64,000 nucleotides of DNA from Cylindrotheca closterium (Eukaryota > Bacillariophyta > Bacillariophyceae > Bacillariales > Bacillariaceae): positions 62,001-126,000 of the forward strand of contig CAKOGP040002202.1 in assembly GCA_933822405.4 (NCBI GenBank), read 5' to 3'. Under the pieces are notes generated by a model that was given only the letters and a program-made list of their open reading frames with translations, did not search any database and was not told the DNA's origin. Numbering within the stretch: the first letter of the stretch is position 1; each line of letters begins with the position of its first letter. Shown here piece after piece: positions 8,877-18,466 of the stretch. The position numbers and the translations under genes are program-made.

Positions 8877-11278
8877 TCAGAATGCACCGACCATATCCAA
8901 ATCTTGGGTTGCCAAAATGTCGTAGATGCAATCTTGAATGGCCAGAGGATCTTTCAATTGGCTCGCGCAGGCAGCTTCCGCCTCTTCCAAACTAATGTTA
9001 CTCTCGGTCAAGCGGCGTTGACGGTCACCTTGAGGATTCTCGGGTTCCAGGCATTTCTCTGGAAATTGAGGCTTTTCCAAAGCATGAAACAGCTTGGGTT
9101 CAAAACCAGGAAGAACTTGCCACTCATTGCCTAGCTGTACAAAGTCATTCAAGACAGTGACTCCATCGCGTGCAAAAGTCTTGCCAGTCTCATAATCACC
9201 GAGTAGACCCACAGTGTTGCCATAAGCTTGTTTGCCACCATGGAGCTTGACTCGAACGAATTCCTTGTAAATCTTGACGACAATCTTGGCATTGGGGTAT
9301 ACCGAATCCAAATCAATCTCATACACACTTTTGGACACACTTGAAGCGTGATACGAAATGGGGAATCCACCCAAGGTCTTCAACTCGCCTTGATATTCAT
9401 AATTGATCCAGTACTTGGCTTCACTGTGTTCCGGATTCCCTTGAATCTCCAAGACATCATTGCCAATTCGAATGCCCACATTCTTAATATAAGACCAGAA
9501 CCGAACCAGTTTGGTTCGAATGTGCACATTCAATCCCGTGGCGTTGGCAAACGTTGGGTCCTTGACCATGACCAAATCGCACTGTCCATGGAATTCATAG
9601 TGTTCTTTGGTCCACGTCACAAAATGGGGATCACCACCCACTTGTGGATCTTCTGGACCTACCGTTGGCATGGATGTTGGTCCACTGGTTGGACCACTCG
9701 TTGGTCCAGAAGTAGGAACGGCACAATCTCCGCCCGCCGTGGACACTTGCAGCGATGCTACCCCATTGGCAATGGAAAGGACTTCGACTGAGATTTCTCC
9801 ATTTGGAACGCCATTGAAATTAGTAAACGTCTCGCCCTCGCCAGCATTCAACAAACCAACCAAATACGAAAAGTCTCGCTCAAGACCTTCTCTAGGTTGT
9901 GTATTGATAATGACTTGGTTCGCTCCCTCTTGAGTTCCTTGATTGATCCCAGTGGCATTGTTGTAGGTCAAATAGTAGTCTTCGCCGCTGGAAATATCTT
10001 CGATTTTCATCAAGACCCAGTCCACATTGGCATCGTCAAACGAAACGATGCCTCCAATGTCCACTTGACATGGATTGCACTGCGATGGCGTGCAAGTATA
10101 CGTCTTGGAGGAATACCAGCCTAGTTGATAGGACTTGGCTGCATTGAAACACATTTGGGGTGCATGGATGTTGCCATAGGAGAATCCCATCTAATTTTTC
10201 AAAAAATGATAGAAATTAGCAACAATGCACGGGTAAATCAAAGTTGGTAACCAATCAATGGTCGTTATCGTGTACCGGTACTTACATATCCAACTTGATC
10301 CGCGTATTCGGCATTATTTCGTGGTGTAAAGAGAGTATCCGATGCATGATGCAAATCCAGATTATGCCCAATCTCATGAATCCCAAAGCTAACGTAGGTG
10401 CAAACATTGCTATTGTAGACCGTCAGGTAGGAATTGAAATATCCAATCGCATCCGTTCCCGACATGGTACTTGGTGGCAAACACAACATGACAAAGTCGG
10501 CTGGGTTCCGAGCACCATTCTGGTCAAAGAGTTGATCTAAAATGTCATTGATGTATGCCAGAAACTGCTGGTAACTGGTGCCATTATCAATATTGCCCGA
10601 ACCAGGTTGGACCGTGGTAGCCACAGTGGCAACCCCGCCGTCCAATCCATTGCCAGTGGCGGGCTCGAGATTAAATTGGTTAAAGGAACAGGCCGAGAAC
10701 TGAGTGCGGACATTGACATCGCCGGTGCTCAATACTTCAGTTTGCAAAGTGGCAGTGGTGGGTGTAGTACGCTTGCCGGCTCCATCGCTCGAAACTCGGA
10801 TAATGGCCAGGGAGTAAGTTCCAATTTTTCGAGCGCTGGTCAATTGGCGCTGATCTTGGAGAACCCGACCATGGTAGTCAGTGGTAATAACCTCGCTTTC
10901 AACATTGAGCAAAATGGGCTCTTGATCCAACATGTAATCATTGACCAAAGTGCCCAACGGGAATCGTAATCGAGTTTCCCCACTCTTCAAATCGCCAGTA
11001 GCAATCTTGCCTTGAATCCAATTCGAGTCGACTTGGGGAACTCCCAACAGCTGGTATTCATCAGTGAGGCAGGTCAAAAAGAGTCGAATAATGCCGTCCG
11101 ATGCTCCATCGTAGTCTGAGACGAGTCCCAAACAGTCCAAACCTCCAACCGAAGCTACTTGTCCAGCTGAAAAGGTAGTCGGAATTTTGTGATCAGCTTT
11201 TGCCGTGGTGATTATCATGGTAGTCGACACTACTAGTAGTAGCCATGCGGAAAGGAACAACGATGGCTTCATGATCAT
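8877..11278 (-). CDS. Secreted M11 (gametolysin-like) zinc metallopeptidase with VWD domain
   Basis: Two exons (11278-10286 and 10190-8877) are joined by a 95-bp intron (10191-10285, GTAAGT donor, TTAG acceptor), giving 768 residues. Residues 1-28 are a signal peptide. HEIGHNLDLHH at 301-311 is the HExxHxxGxxH-type zinc site of the metzincins. Straight after the intron comes MGFSYG, the Met-turn, followed by APQMCFNAAKSYQLGWY, typical of gametolysin (M11) peptidases. The exon junction therefore restores the catalytic domain. A short Gly-Pro-Thr repeat (three copies of TSGP) leads to a von Willebrand factor type D-like region at about 515-690 (GGDPHFVTW, then YGNTVGLLGDYE). M11 enzymes of green algae digest cell-wall glycoproteins; by inference this one acts on extracellular matrix. 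Confidence 0.88.
10191..10285 (-). other. Intron in the M11 metallopeptidase gene
   Basis: A 95-bp GT-AG intron. Splicing is phase 0 and joins ADQVGY to MGFSYG, bringing the zinc site and the Met-turn of the M11 domain together. Confidence 0.85.
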
Positions 11279-12157
11279 AAAAACGGAATTAGCTTTCGTT
11301 TCGGCGTCGTCCTTTTTATGGTGGATGGAACTGGTGTCGTCGTTTGAGAATGAACAAACGAGATGAAATCAAAATGTACATCATCATGTCCTCTCCCGAA
11401 TGATTACAATATTGAAACGCCTCAGTGCCGGCAAGAAAGCGTTGCCATACAGTATAGCCACCGTTGCAAGATTCGTGCGTTTGAGAAGATTGGACATGAT
11501 CAGGCTTGGATAATATATATTCTATTTTCAATGTGTACGACCAGTAGATACAGTATGTGGTGATGATAATGAAAATGATGAATGCTCCGAATATAACCAA
11601 GACGTGGAATGAATGTAGTTTCAATAGTTGCGACACAGATGTGGATGACGTCATAAAACAATAAGTGGACGTTTGTCACGCCTACCTATACAGTAATATG
11701 TTTGGAATTCATCACCGGTGGAAAGTCGAAAATAGGGACAAATTTTTTAAGACAAGCCAAAGGATTTCCCGAACAATATATTACCAACTTTATTTTTTTT
11801 TTAAAAACAGCGAACATGCGTATTCACTGACGGAAATATACTCGTCAGCTTCTAGGTCTACATCTTCCTCGAAAAGCAGAATTTAGTAAGCGTTTTCCGA
11901 AAATTCATGCATCTCTAATGGAACTTGAACTTCATCTTCAACATCACCGTCATCTTCAAACACAAAGTATATTATATTGCTGTACCATTCATCTTCAACA
12001 ACAACTTCATCTTCAACAAAAGACGATGTCAATACTGTAATCTACAGGAAAAGAAATTGTTGGGTGTTCTACGGTCCCGTCACTCTTTCGACAGATTGTT
12101 GCTCACAAAATTATTTCAATTGCAATTATTTCTACTGTCGCAAACACCAGTGCCATC
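11279..12157. other. Intergenic region and A1 leader
   Basis: An 879-bp region between the metallopeptidase promoter and gene A1. At 11928-12020 the phrase TTCATCTTCAACA recurs several times. The stretch at about 11760-11850 resembles the sequence upstream of A2 and A3 (about 15505-15590), including TTTCCCGAACA and a CATG.GTATTCACTGAC-like phrase, so it is probably the degenerate A-type promoter. A 112-codon minus-strand frame at 11316-11654 is not convincing as a gene. Confidence 0.5.
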
Positions 12158-13067
12158 ATGCAGGACCATACTCCACTCAATACTTCAGATGATGAGCTCC
12201 TTTCTCTGGTTAAATTCGATCTACAATTGTCAGAAGAGTCTCTTGCTGAGTCCTACTCTGCTGGTGTTGACAGCATTTGCCCAGAGTATTTCGAACAACC
12301 CTTCGACGACCCAGACATGGAGCTCTCAGATCGCAAGCGTAGAACCAGTTCCACTATCATTTCAACCCACACCAAAGCCTTCCTTTCAACAGGAGTCTAG
12401 AGAAGCAGATCTTATCCAAAGTGCGTTATCCATTTTGTTCGAGCCGGCGGATGCTATCGTCCGGAGCAAAAGGAGCACCGACAACCTCCTGTCAGATATT
12501 AGTGCCCACTCTCAAGAATCCAACAAGCGCCCGAGACTCCTCGGCCCCCAAGAGGTCTTTTCTGATCAAACGGTGATGCGATTCCGCCCGTATCAAGATC
12601 AGCAATGGAGTGGAATGTTCCAAAAACTAGTCCAGTACAGGCTCAAACATGGCCACTGCCGGGTGCCTCATTCCTATCAAGAAGATCGCATGCTTGCCCG
12701 ATGGGTCAAAAGACAGCGATACCAGCACAAGAAGCTCAAGTCCAATGACCCTTCGTCTACCATGACAGCCCATCGTATCCAACAGCTCGAGTCCATCGGC
12801 TTTGTTTGGCATTCTCATGCATCTGCATGGCAGGCAAAGTTCGAAGAGCTCAAGGCTTTCAAGCAAAGCACTGGACATTGCAATGTCCCATCGGACCATT
12901 CCAATAATTCTTCGTTGTCAGCATGGATCAGATGTCAGCGAAGGCAGTACAGATTGTGGAGTTATGGTGCTAACTCTACCATGACCGAAAAGCGATATGA
13001 GGTGTTGAAGTCGTTGGGGTTTACTTTTGAGAAATATGGAGGATTGCAGCGATCCCAAAGTGTCTAA
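12158..13067 (+). pseudogene. HA-domain gene copy A1, frameshifted
   Basis: First A-type copy in the array. The ATG at 12158 opens MQDHTPLNTSDDELL, matching MQSYTPSVTSDDDLL inside A2, and stays in frame to EQPFDDPDMEL. There A1 has 16 nt between ATGGAG and GAACCAGTT-type sequence where A2 has 33, a net loss of 17 nt (12323-12338), so the downstream HA domains lie in another frame that runs open to 13067. That second frame is also open upstream to 11925, but its upstream residues match nothing in A2. The HA part is nearly identical to A2: domain 1 from WSGMFQKLVQYRLKHGHC and domain 2 from WQAKFEELKAFK. Most likely a broken copy. An unrecognised intron or an alternative start could rescue it. 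Confidence 0.75.
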
Positions 13068-13657
13068 GCGCTTGGTATTGATACCGGCCAACTAAAACTT
13101 GTATGAGATTGTATTAGTTATTGATTATGTATTGAGTGATCGTAGCTTCTTTACATTTCACGATAGATGCATCGATCTGGTAGTACAGTATGGGATGCAA
13201 AATGTGAGGAACATGACTGGCGAAAGGTATGCCGTAATTGTACTTGAAACAAAAGATCCGGCATTGATATAAAAAAGTTTTGGCAAAGGTTGGTTTGAAG
13301 CTTTGAGCCCCGGCCTGACAGTGGCTGTGTTGGGCGCTCTTCTACGGTACTTGCTTGAGCCACAAAGAACAGAAGAGTATTTGCGCTCATCGGCACAATA
13401 ACGAGTGCGGTCATTGACGGCGAAAGTTTATCGCCGATAGGGCATTGTTGGCACCACGCACTACGTACACCTGCGCGTATATCGAAGATGCCGGTTTTTC
13501 TCCTGAAATGCGACGCACGTGTTATTCTTATTTCAACCGAACCAAAACTTCAACCGAACATTTTGATGGCGGTCAAATAGTAGAGGGGATTGGAAAATGG
13601 CCTAGCGAGCAGAAGTGTTATTTTTTTCATTCACTTTCATGTCATAAAATTGGAGTG
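13068..13657. other. A1-B1 spacer
   Basis: 590 bp. Its first 300 bases are close to the sequence after A2 (16623-16930), with the same phrase TTGATACCGGCCAACTAAAA. It then diverges and is about 260 bp shorter than the A2-B2 spacer. It should contain the A1 3' end and the B1 promoter. The frame of B1 is open upstream from 13445, but without an ATG that matches B2. Confidence 0.55.
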
Positions 13658-14605
13658 ATGGTCTTCGATACCCAGTACGATAATCTCTTTGACGAAAAAT
13701 CGTCTTGCTTTGGCATTTCATATGAAAGTGTTTTGTCACTCATGAGCCATCCTCTACAATCCAATCACAAGGTCATGCAACATCCATCTCACCACGATTC
13801 GTTCCAGGAACCTTTCGATGATCCGGATATGGAGCCTTTGCCTATTGGAGACCCCATGTCAGATCTGAATCTGTCGCTTCTCTCCAGCTCTATACTTGCT
13901 CCTGGAGGAAACCTTGAATCAAACGAACAGGAAAACACGGAGCCAAGTTTCTTGTCTCCACTGTCATCTTCCTTTTTCACTTCGACCGATGAAACTGTTG
14001 GAAGCAAGGACAGCAACGACGATGTCTTTTCGTCTACAAGTAACCCTCTCGATTCTGTGCACCAGCAATTATTCCGCCAAGTTTCGTCTGACAAAACCAT
14101 GATGATGCGATTCCGCCCGCACCAAGACCGCAAATGGAGGGGAATGTTCGAAAAACTTGTCCAGTACAAGCACAAACATGGACACTGCTGCGTTCCCCAT
14201 TCCTATAAAGAAGACAAAATGCTCGCCCGTTGGGTCAAGAGACAGCGCTATCAGCACAAGAAATTCGAAGATAATGATCCTGCCTCCACCATGACAGCCC
14301 AACGCATTGACTATTTGAACTCTATCGGATTTGTTTGGCATTCCCATGCATCTGCATGGCAGACAAAGCTCAACGAGCTGAAGACTTTCAAGCATAAAAC
14401 AGGACATTGTGATGTGCCCTCACACTATCCTGAGAATGTTCCATTGTCTGCATGGGTCAGATGTCAGCGAAGGCAATACACTCTCTGGAAATCTGGTTGC
14501 ACATCGACGATGACATCACAACGGTTCGAGCAACTACAGTCGTTGGGGTTTACCTTTGAGAAATCAACTCGCTGTCAAAATAGAGAAATTTTAGAAAGAG
14601 TTTAA
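13658..14605 (+). CDS. HA-domain protein, copy B1
   Basis: A 315-residue protein with two helicase-associated (HA, PF03457-type) domains and no helicase motor. I chose ATG 13658 because MVFDTQYDNLF aligns with the start of B2 (MMFDSLYENTQYDNLF). The N-terminal half is acidic and Ser-rich and includes FQEPFDDPDMEP, which recurs in all A and B copies. HA domain 1 begins WRGMFEKLVQYKHKHGHC and domain 2 begins WQTKLNELKTFKHKTGHC. Each has the conserved W, F/L, GHC and VP positions and ends in LGF/IGF-V/TF. The 3' part, from about 14177, is identical to B2 and the 5' half is diverged. HA domains are expanded in diatoms; a nucleic-acid-binding role is a guess from the fold. Confidence 0.8.
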   Translation: MVFDTQYDNLFDEKSSCFGISYESVLSLMSHPLQSNHKVMQHPSHHDSFQEPFDDPDMEPLPIGDPMSDLNLSLLSSSILAPGGNLESNEQENTEPSFLSPLSSSFFTSTDETVGSKDSNDDVFSSTSNPLDSVHQQLFRQVSSDKTMMMRFRPHQDRKWRGMFEKLVQYKHKHGHCCVPHSYKEDKMLARWVKRQRYQHKKFEDNDPASTMTAQRIDYLNSIGFVWHSHASAWQTKLNELKTFKHKTGHCDVPSHYPENVPLSAWVRCQRRQYTLWKSGCTSTMTSQRFEQLQSLGFTFEKSTRCQNREILERV

Positions 14606-14700
14606 AACTAGAAGTTGTCAAAAAAGATTTGCATACAAATGATTATTTCTATGGACCTATTGCAAAATACAAGATACCAGTACAGTAGGAGACCACGAAT

Positions 14701-14818
14701 TTTGGTTTTTGAACAATCCGGGACTGTCTTTTCCGGGAGTCATTCGAGAACCAAGTTTTGCATTATGATCCCTTCGCTTGGGTTCTTCTCTATCGCTGCC
14801 ATCTCAAAAGAACGATAC
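14701..14818 (+). pseudogene. Vestige of the IGPS gene 5' region, copy 1
   Basis: This stretch aligns with two separate pieces of the region just after B3: first 22424-22480 (CAATCCGGGACT, CAGGAGTCATTC, AGAACCAA), then 22694-22761, which codes for the plastid leader of the IGPS-like gene (GATCCTTCGCTTGGGTT, then GAGCGATAC). About 213 bp in between, with the start codon, are missing. It therefore looks like a deleted relic of that gene's 5' end, carried along when B was duplicated. Confidence 0.65.
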
Positions 14819-14923
14819 ACACAGTACAAGTACTGTAGACAACAGGCCCTTAATTGTCCTGGATTGGGTCAGTTTTACATGTTTGACTTCAAATCCGATT
14901 GGGGAGTCCTCGTAATGTCTTAG

Positions 14924-14947
14924 AGGCGGCGGCCGCCCGGGCGGGGG
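14924..14947 (+). repeat. GC-rich nested palindrome, copy 1
   Basis: A GC block in AT-rich surroundings. It contains GCGGCCGC and the 12-bp perfect palindrome CCGCCCGGGCGG. The same block is at 18785-18808 in the second spacer. Its role is unknown. Confidence 0.7.
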
Positions 14948-15650
14948 CTCAATCTCAAACAGAATGAATCATGATGTAGTTTTCCAGGGCCGACCAGAAA
15001 GGTAACTCCGAAACAAAGGCACTGCAGAGCTTTTTAAGATAAGCGCACTTCGGAACAGCCTACTAACAATATTACCTTCCGGCCACTTGATATCGGTCGG
15101 AATAACCGCAGGCCTACTATAGTAGCACCATGGCGCTGCATTGACACAAAGAATCACAATAAGTCTATTGTGACAATGTATATACGCTAGCAACTTAACG
15201 AAGATTGCCGATCATGGCTTACAGCGGGTATTAAAAAAGCAACTCCTTCTTCAGCCACAAAGAACAAGGTACACGTACAAGTACCGGTATTTACATTCTA
15301 TCCAACGCAAATGTATCACCGTTGCGGGCGCAGTTGGCGCCTCAGAGCGCGTTGTGGAGCGAAAGGGTTTTGCCGTAATAATAGAAAAAACATCCAAAAC
15401 AGTATTTTTAAAATATTGATAAAATGTCGGAATTTTCTTTCGCCGTGAACATGATATATAATGGAATGACAGCTGAAAATTTTTATAGGTATGACGAAGG
15501 GCCAAAAGCTTTCCCGAACAGTCAGTCAAAAACTTCATCTTCAATACAAAAAAAGAACATGGCTATTCTCTGACAAGTTTTCCTAGTGTTCCCACAACTC
15601 TTTTCACACCGATTATGCTCACAAAATTGAATTCCAGTCAGGTTTAACCT

Positions 15651-16622
15651 ATGATGATTTCCACTTCCACAAATACCAAAGTCACCATGCAGAGCTATAC
15701 TCCATCCGTGACCTCAGATGATGATCTTCTAGCATCGCTCTTTAAATTCCCTCCAACCTCTTTGGGAAAGTCTCCTGCTGCTGAGTCCTCCCCTACTGAT
15801 GTCACCTACGGCGTTTGCCCAGAGTCTTTCGATCAACCATTCGATGATCCAAACATGGAGCCGACGTCCTTCAGGTCTCACGCCATCACAAGCATGGAAC
15901 CAGTTCCACTATCGTTTCTGGTCACATCTAAGCCTTCCCTTCAACAGGAGTCTAGAGCAGCAAACCTTGTCCAAAGTGCGTTATCCATTTTGTTCGAGCC
16001 GGCGGATGCTATCGTCCGGAGCAAAAGGAGCACCGACAACCTCCTGTCGGACATAAGCGCTCACTCTCAAGAATCCAACAAGCGCCCGAGACTCCTCGGC
16101 CCCCAAGAGGTCTTTTCTGATCAAACGGTGATGCGATTCCGCCCGTATCAAGATCAGCAATGGAGTGGAATGTTCCAAAAACTAGTCCAGTACAGGCTCA
16201 AACATGGCCACTGCCGGGTGCCTCATTCCTATCAAGAAGATCGCATGCTTGCCCGATGGGTCAAAAGACAGCGATACCAGCACAAGAAGCTCAAGTCCAA
16301 TGACCCTTCGTCTACCATGACAGCCCATCGTATCCAACAGCTCGAGTCCATCGGCTTTGTTTGGCATTCTCATGCATCTGCATGGCAGGCAAAGTTCGAA
16401 GAGCTCAAGGCTTTCAAGCAAAGCACTGGACATTGCAATGTCCCATCGGACCATTCCAATAATTCTTCGTTGTCAGCATGGATCAGATGTCAGCGAAGGC
16501 AGTACAGATTGTGGAGTTATGGTGCTATCTCTACCATGACCGAAAAGCGATATGAGGTGTTGAAGTCGTTGGGGTTTACTTTTGAGAAATGTGGAGGATT
16601 GCAGCGATCCCAAAGTGTCTAA
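15651..16622 (+). CDS. HA-domain protein, copy A2
   Basis: A 323-residue single-exon protein. The start is the first ATG at 15651 (MMISTSTNTKVTMQ); a second in-frame ATG at 15687 corresponds to the start of A1. The N-terminus is acidic and includes DQPFDDPNMEP, then a basic patch RSKRSTDNLLSD and NKRPRLLG that could act as a nuclear import signal. HA domain 1 is at about residues 182-250 (WSGMFQKLVQYRLKHGHC to IGFVW) and domain 2 at about 257-312 (WQAKFEELKAFKQSTGHC to LGFTF). No helicase motor is present. It sits between B1 and B2 and has the same sequence as A3. Function is unknown. Confidence 0.85.
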   Translation: MMISTSTNTKVTMQSYTPSVTSDDDLLASLFKFPPTSLGKSPAAESSPTDVTYGVCPESFDQPFDDPNMEPTSFRSHAITSMEPVPLSFLVTSKPSLQQESRAANLVQSALSILFEPADAIVRSKRSTDNLLSDISAHSQESNKRPRLLGPQEVFSDQTVMRFRPYQDQQWSGMFQKLVQYRLKHGHCRVPHSYQEDRMLARWVKRQRYQHKKLKSNDPSSTMTAHRIQQLESIGFVWHSHASAWQAKFEELKAFKQSTGHCNVPSDHSNNSSLSAWIRCQRRQYRLWSYGAISTMTEKRYEVLKSLGFTFEKCGGLQRSQSV

Positions 16623-17476
16623 GCGCTTTGTATTGATACCGGCCAACTAAAACTTGTATGAGATTGTATTAGTTATTGATTATGTATTGAGTGATCGTAG
16701 CTTCTTTACATTTCACGACAGATGCATCGATCTGGTAGTACAATATGGGATGCAAAATGTGAGGAACATGACTGGCGAAAGGTATGCCGTAATTGTACTT
16801 GAAACAAATGATCCGGCATTGATATTTAAAAACTTTAGCGAAAGCTAGGACGCCAATAAACTTGAAGCTTTGGGCCCCGGCCTGACAGTGGCTGTGTTGG
16901 GCGCTCTTCTACGGTACTTGCTTGAGCCACAAAGAACAACAGGGTATTTGCGCTCATCGGCACAACAAATACGGTTTTGAGAGAATACTGCAGAGAAATA
17001 GTCTATCTTGTTGGCACCACGTCATGGACGAAAGAGTTCGTCTTACTAGAGTGTCTTTCGACGAGGAACGGCCTATTGTCAGCGCACCAGACGCTAGACC
17101 AAAAAGTTAACTGCGAAACGAAGAGACTTGAGAGATCGAGGATTATCGCACTTTGGAACAGCCTATTTCGGGTATTATCCTCCGCGTGTTCACGATCGCA
17201 GCACAATCCTTGAAAAGCGCCACTTGTTTTATTAGAGAGGAGCGGAACGGTTTTTCCGAAATGCCAGAGAGACATTTCAGACAACCTGCGATACTAGCTA
17301 GTAAACGTTGCCGATCAAACCAAAAAAATACTTTCTAGAAGGTTTTGATGATGGTCATTTATAGGGATTGCCCCCGTGGCATCTCTCTTTCGGTGAGCAA
17401 AGGAGGAGCTTCTGCATTATTCTCCGTATCTTTTTTCTTCACAACATTTCATTTTGCCGTCATAAAATTGAAAAAG
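16623..17476. other. A2-B2 spacer
   Basis: 854 bp, repeated exactly at 20484-21337. It holds the A2 3' end and the B2 promoter. The B2 frame is open upstream with ATGs at 17348 and 17351. Short frames of 60-93 codons are present, but none has a recognisable product. Confidence 0.55.
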
Positions 17477-18466
17477 ATGATGTTTGATTCGCTATACGAA
17501 AATACGCAGTATGATAATCTCTTTGAGGAAAAATCTTCGTCCTTTGACATTCCATATTATGGTGGGCTCTCGCTCATGAGACAACCCCTGCAATGCCCTG
17601 CTGAGGTAGTACTACAAGCTACAAAGCAGAACGAGCAGCAACAACAACACTGTGAATCATTCCCGCAGTCGTTCCAAGAACCTTTCGATGATCCGGATAT
17701 GGAGCCAGTGCCTATCGGGGCTTTCAGATCAGAAGAAAACGATCTTTCACAGCTTTCCAGCTCTATACTTGCTCTTGAAGGAAACTTTGAGTCTATGGAG
17801 GAGCCAAGTTTCTTGTCTCCACTGTCATCTTCCTTTTTCACTTCGACCGATGAAACTGTTGGAAGCAAGGACAGCAACGACGATGTCTTTTCGTCGACAA
17901 GTACCCTTTGCAGTTATATGAAGCAGAAGCAAAGCAGCTCATCAGTTTCTTCTGACGACACCATGGTGCGATTTCGCCCATACCAAGATCGCAAATGGAG
18001 GGGAATGTTCGAAAAACTTGTCCAGTACAAGCACAAGCATGGACACTGCTGCGTTCCCCATTCCTATAAAGAAGACAAAATGCTCGCCCGTTGGGTCAAG
18101 AGACAGCGCTATCAGCACAAGAAATTCGAAGATAATGATCCTGCCTCCACCATGACAGCCCAACGCATTGACTATTTGAACTCTATCGGATTTGTTTGGC
18201 ATTCCCATGCATCTGCATGGCAGACAAAGCTCAACGAGCTGAAGACTTTCAAGCATAAAACAGGACATTGTGATGTGCCCTCACACTATCCTGAGAATGT
18301 TCCATTGTCTGCATGGGTCAGATGTCAGCGAAGGCAATACACTCTCTGGAAATCTGGTTGCACATCGACGATGACATCACAACGGTTCGAGCAACTACAG
18401 TCGTTGGGGTTTACCTTTGAGAAATCAACTCGCTGTCAAAATAGAGAAATTTTAGAAAGAGTTTAA
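17477..18466 (+). CDS. HA-domain protein, copy B2
   Basis: A 329-residue protein of the B type, with two HA domains in its C-terminal half (WRGMFEKLVQYKHKHGHC and WQTKLNELKTFKHKTGHC). The start MMFDSLYENTQYDNLF at 17477 is chosen by comparison with B1. ATGs at 17348/17351 would add a 43-residue hydrophobic leader that B1 lacks. The motif FQEPFDDPDMEP and a Gln-rich run (NEQQQQHC) precede the HA domains. The N-terminal half differs from B1 in many places while the C-terminal part is identical, which suggests gene conversion or recombination within the HA region. Confidence 0.82.
   Translation: MMFDSLYENTQYDNLFEEKSSSFDIPYYGGLSLMRQPLQCPAEVVLQATKQNEQQQQHCESFPQSFQEPFDDPDMEPVPIGAFRSEENDLSQLSSSILALEGNFESMEEPSFLSPLSSSFFTSTDETVGSKDSNDDVFSSTSTLCSYMKQKQSSSSVSSDDTMVRFRPYQDRKWRGMFEKLVQYKHKHGHCCVPHSYKEDKMLARWVKRQRYQHKKFEDNDPASTMTAQRIDYLNSIGFVWHSHASAWQTKLNELKTFKHKTGHCDVPSHYPENVPLSAWVRCQRRQYTLWKSGCTSTMTSQRFEQLQSLGFTFEKSTRCQNREILERV

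Larger units (their letters stand above)
14606..15650. other. B1-A2 spacer (first copy of the duplicated spacer)
   Basis: 1,045 bp, identical as far as I can see to 18467-19511. It contains a remnant of the IGPS gene 5' end (14701-14818), a GC-rich palindromic block (14924-14947) and the A2 promoter. Small open frames in it (14615-14923 plus; 14969-15193 and 15251-15544 minus) have no recognisable domain and are not called as genes. Confidence 0.6.

Noticed and set aside
11316..11654. Minus-strand frame of 112 codons with one hydrophobic segment
   Set aside because: No homologue is recognised, the codon pattern is weak, and it lies in a spacer. Left unannotated.
11925..12157. N-terminal extension of the HA frame in A1
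   Set aside because: Its residues match nothing in A2 or A3, while the other frame from 12158 does, so the extension is accidental.
14615..14923. 102-codon frame after B1 (and its copy after B2)
   Set aside because: The region is explained by the IGPS 5' relic and shares no frame with the IGPS protein, so it is not a gene.
14924..14947. NotI/SmaI-containing block as vector contamination
   Set aside because: It is embedded in continuous duplicated genomic sequence without further vector sequence on either side.
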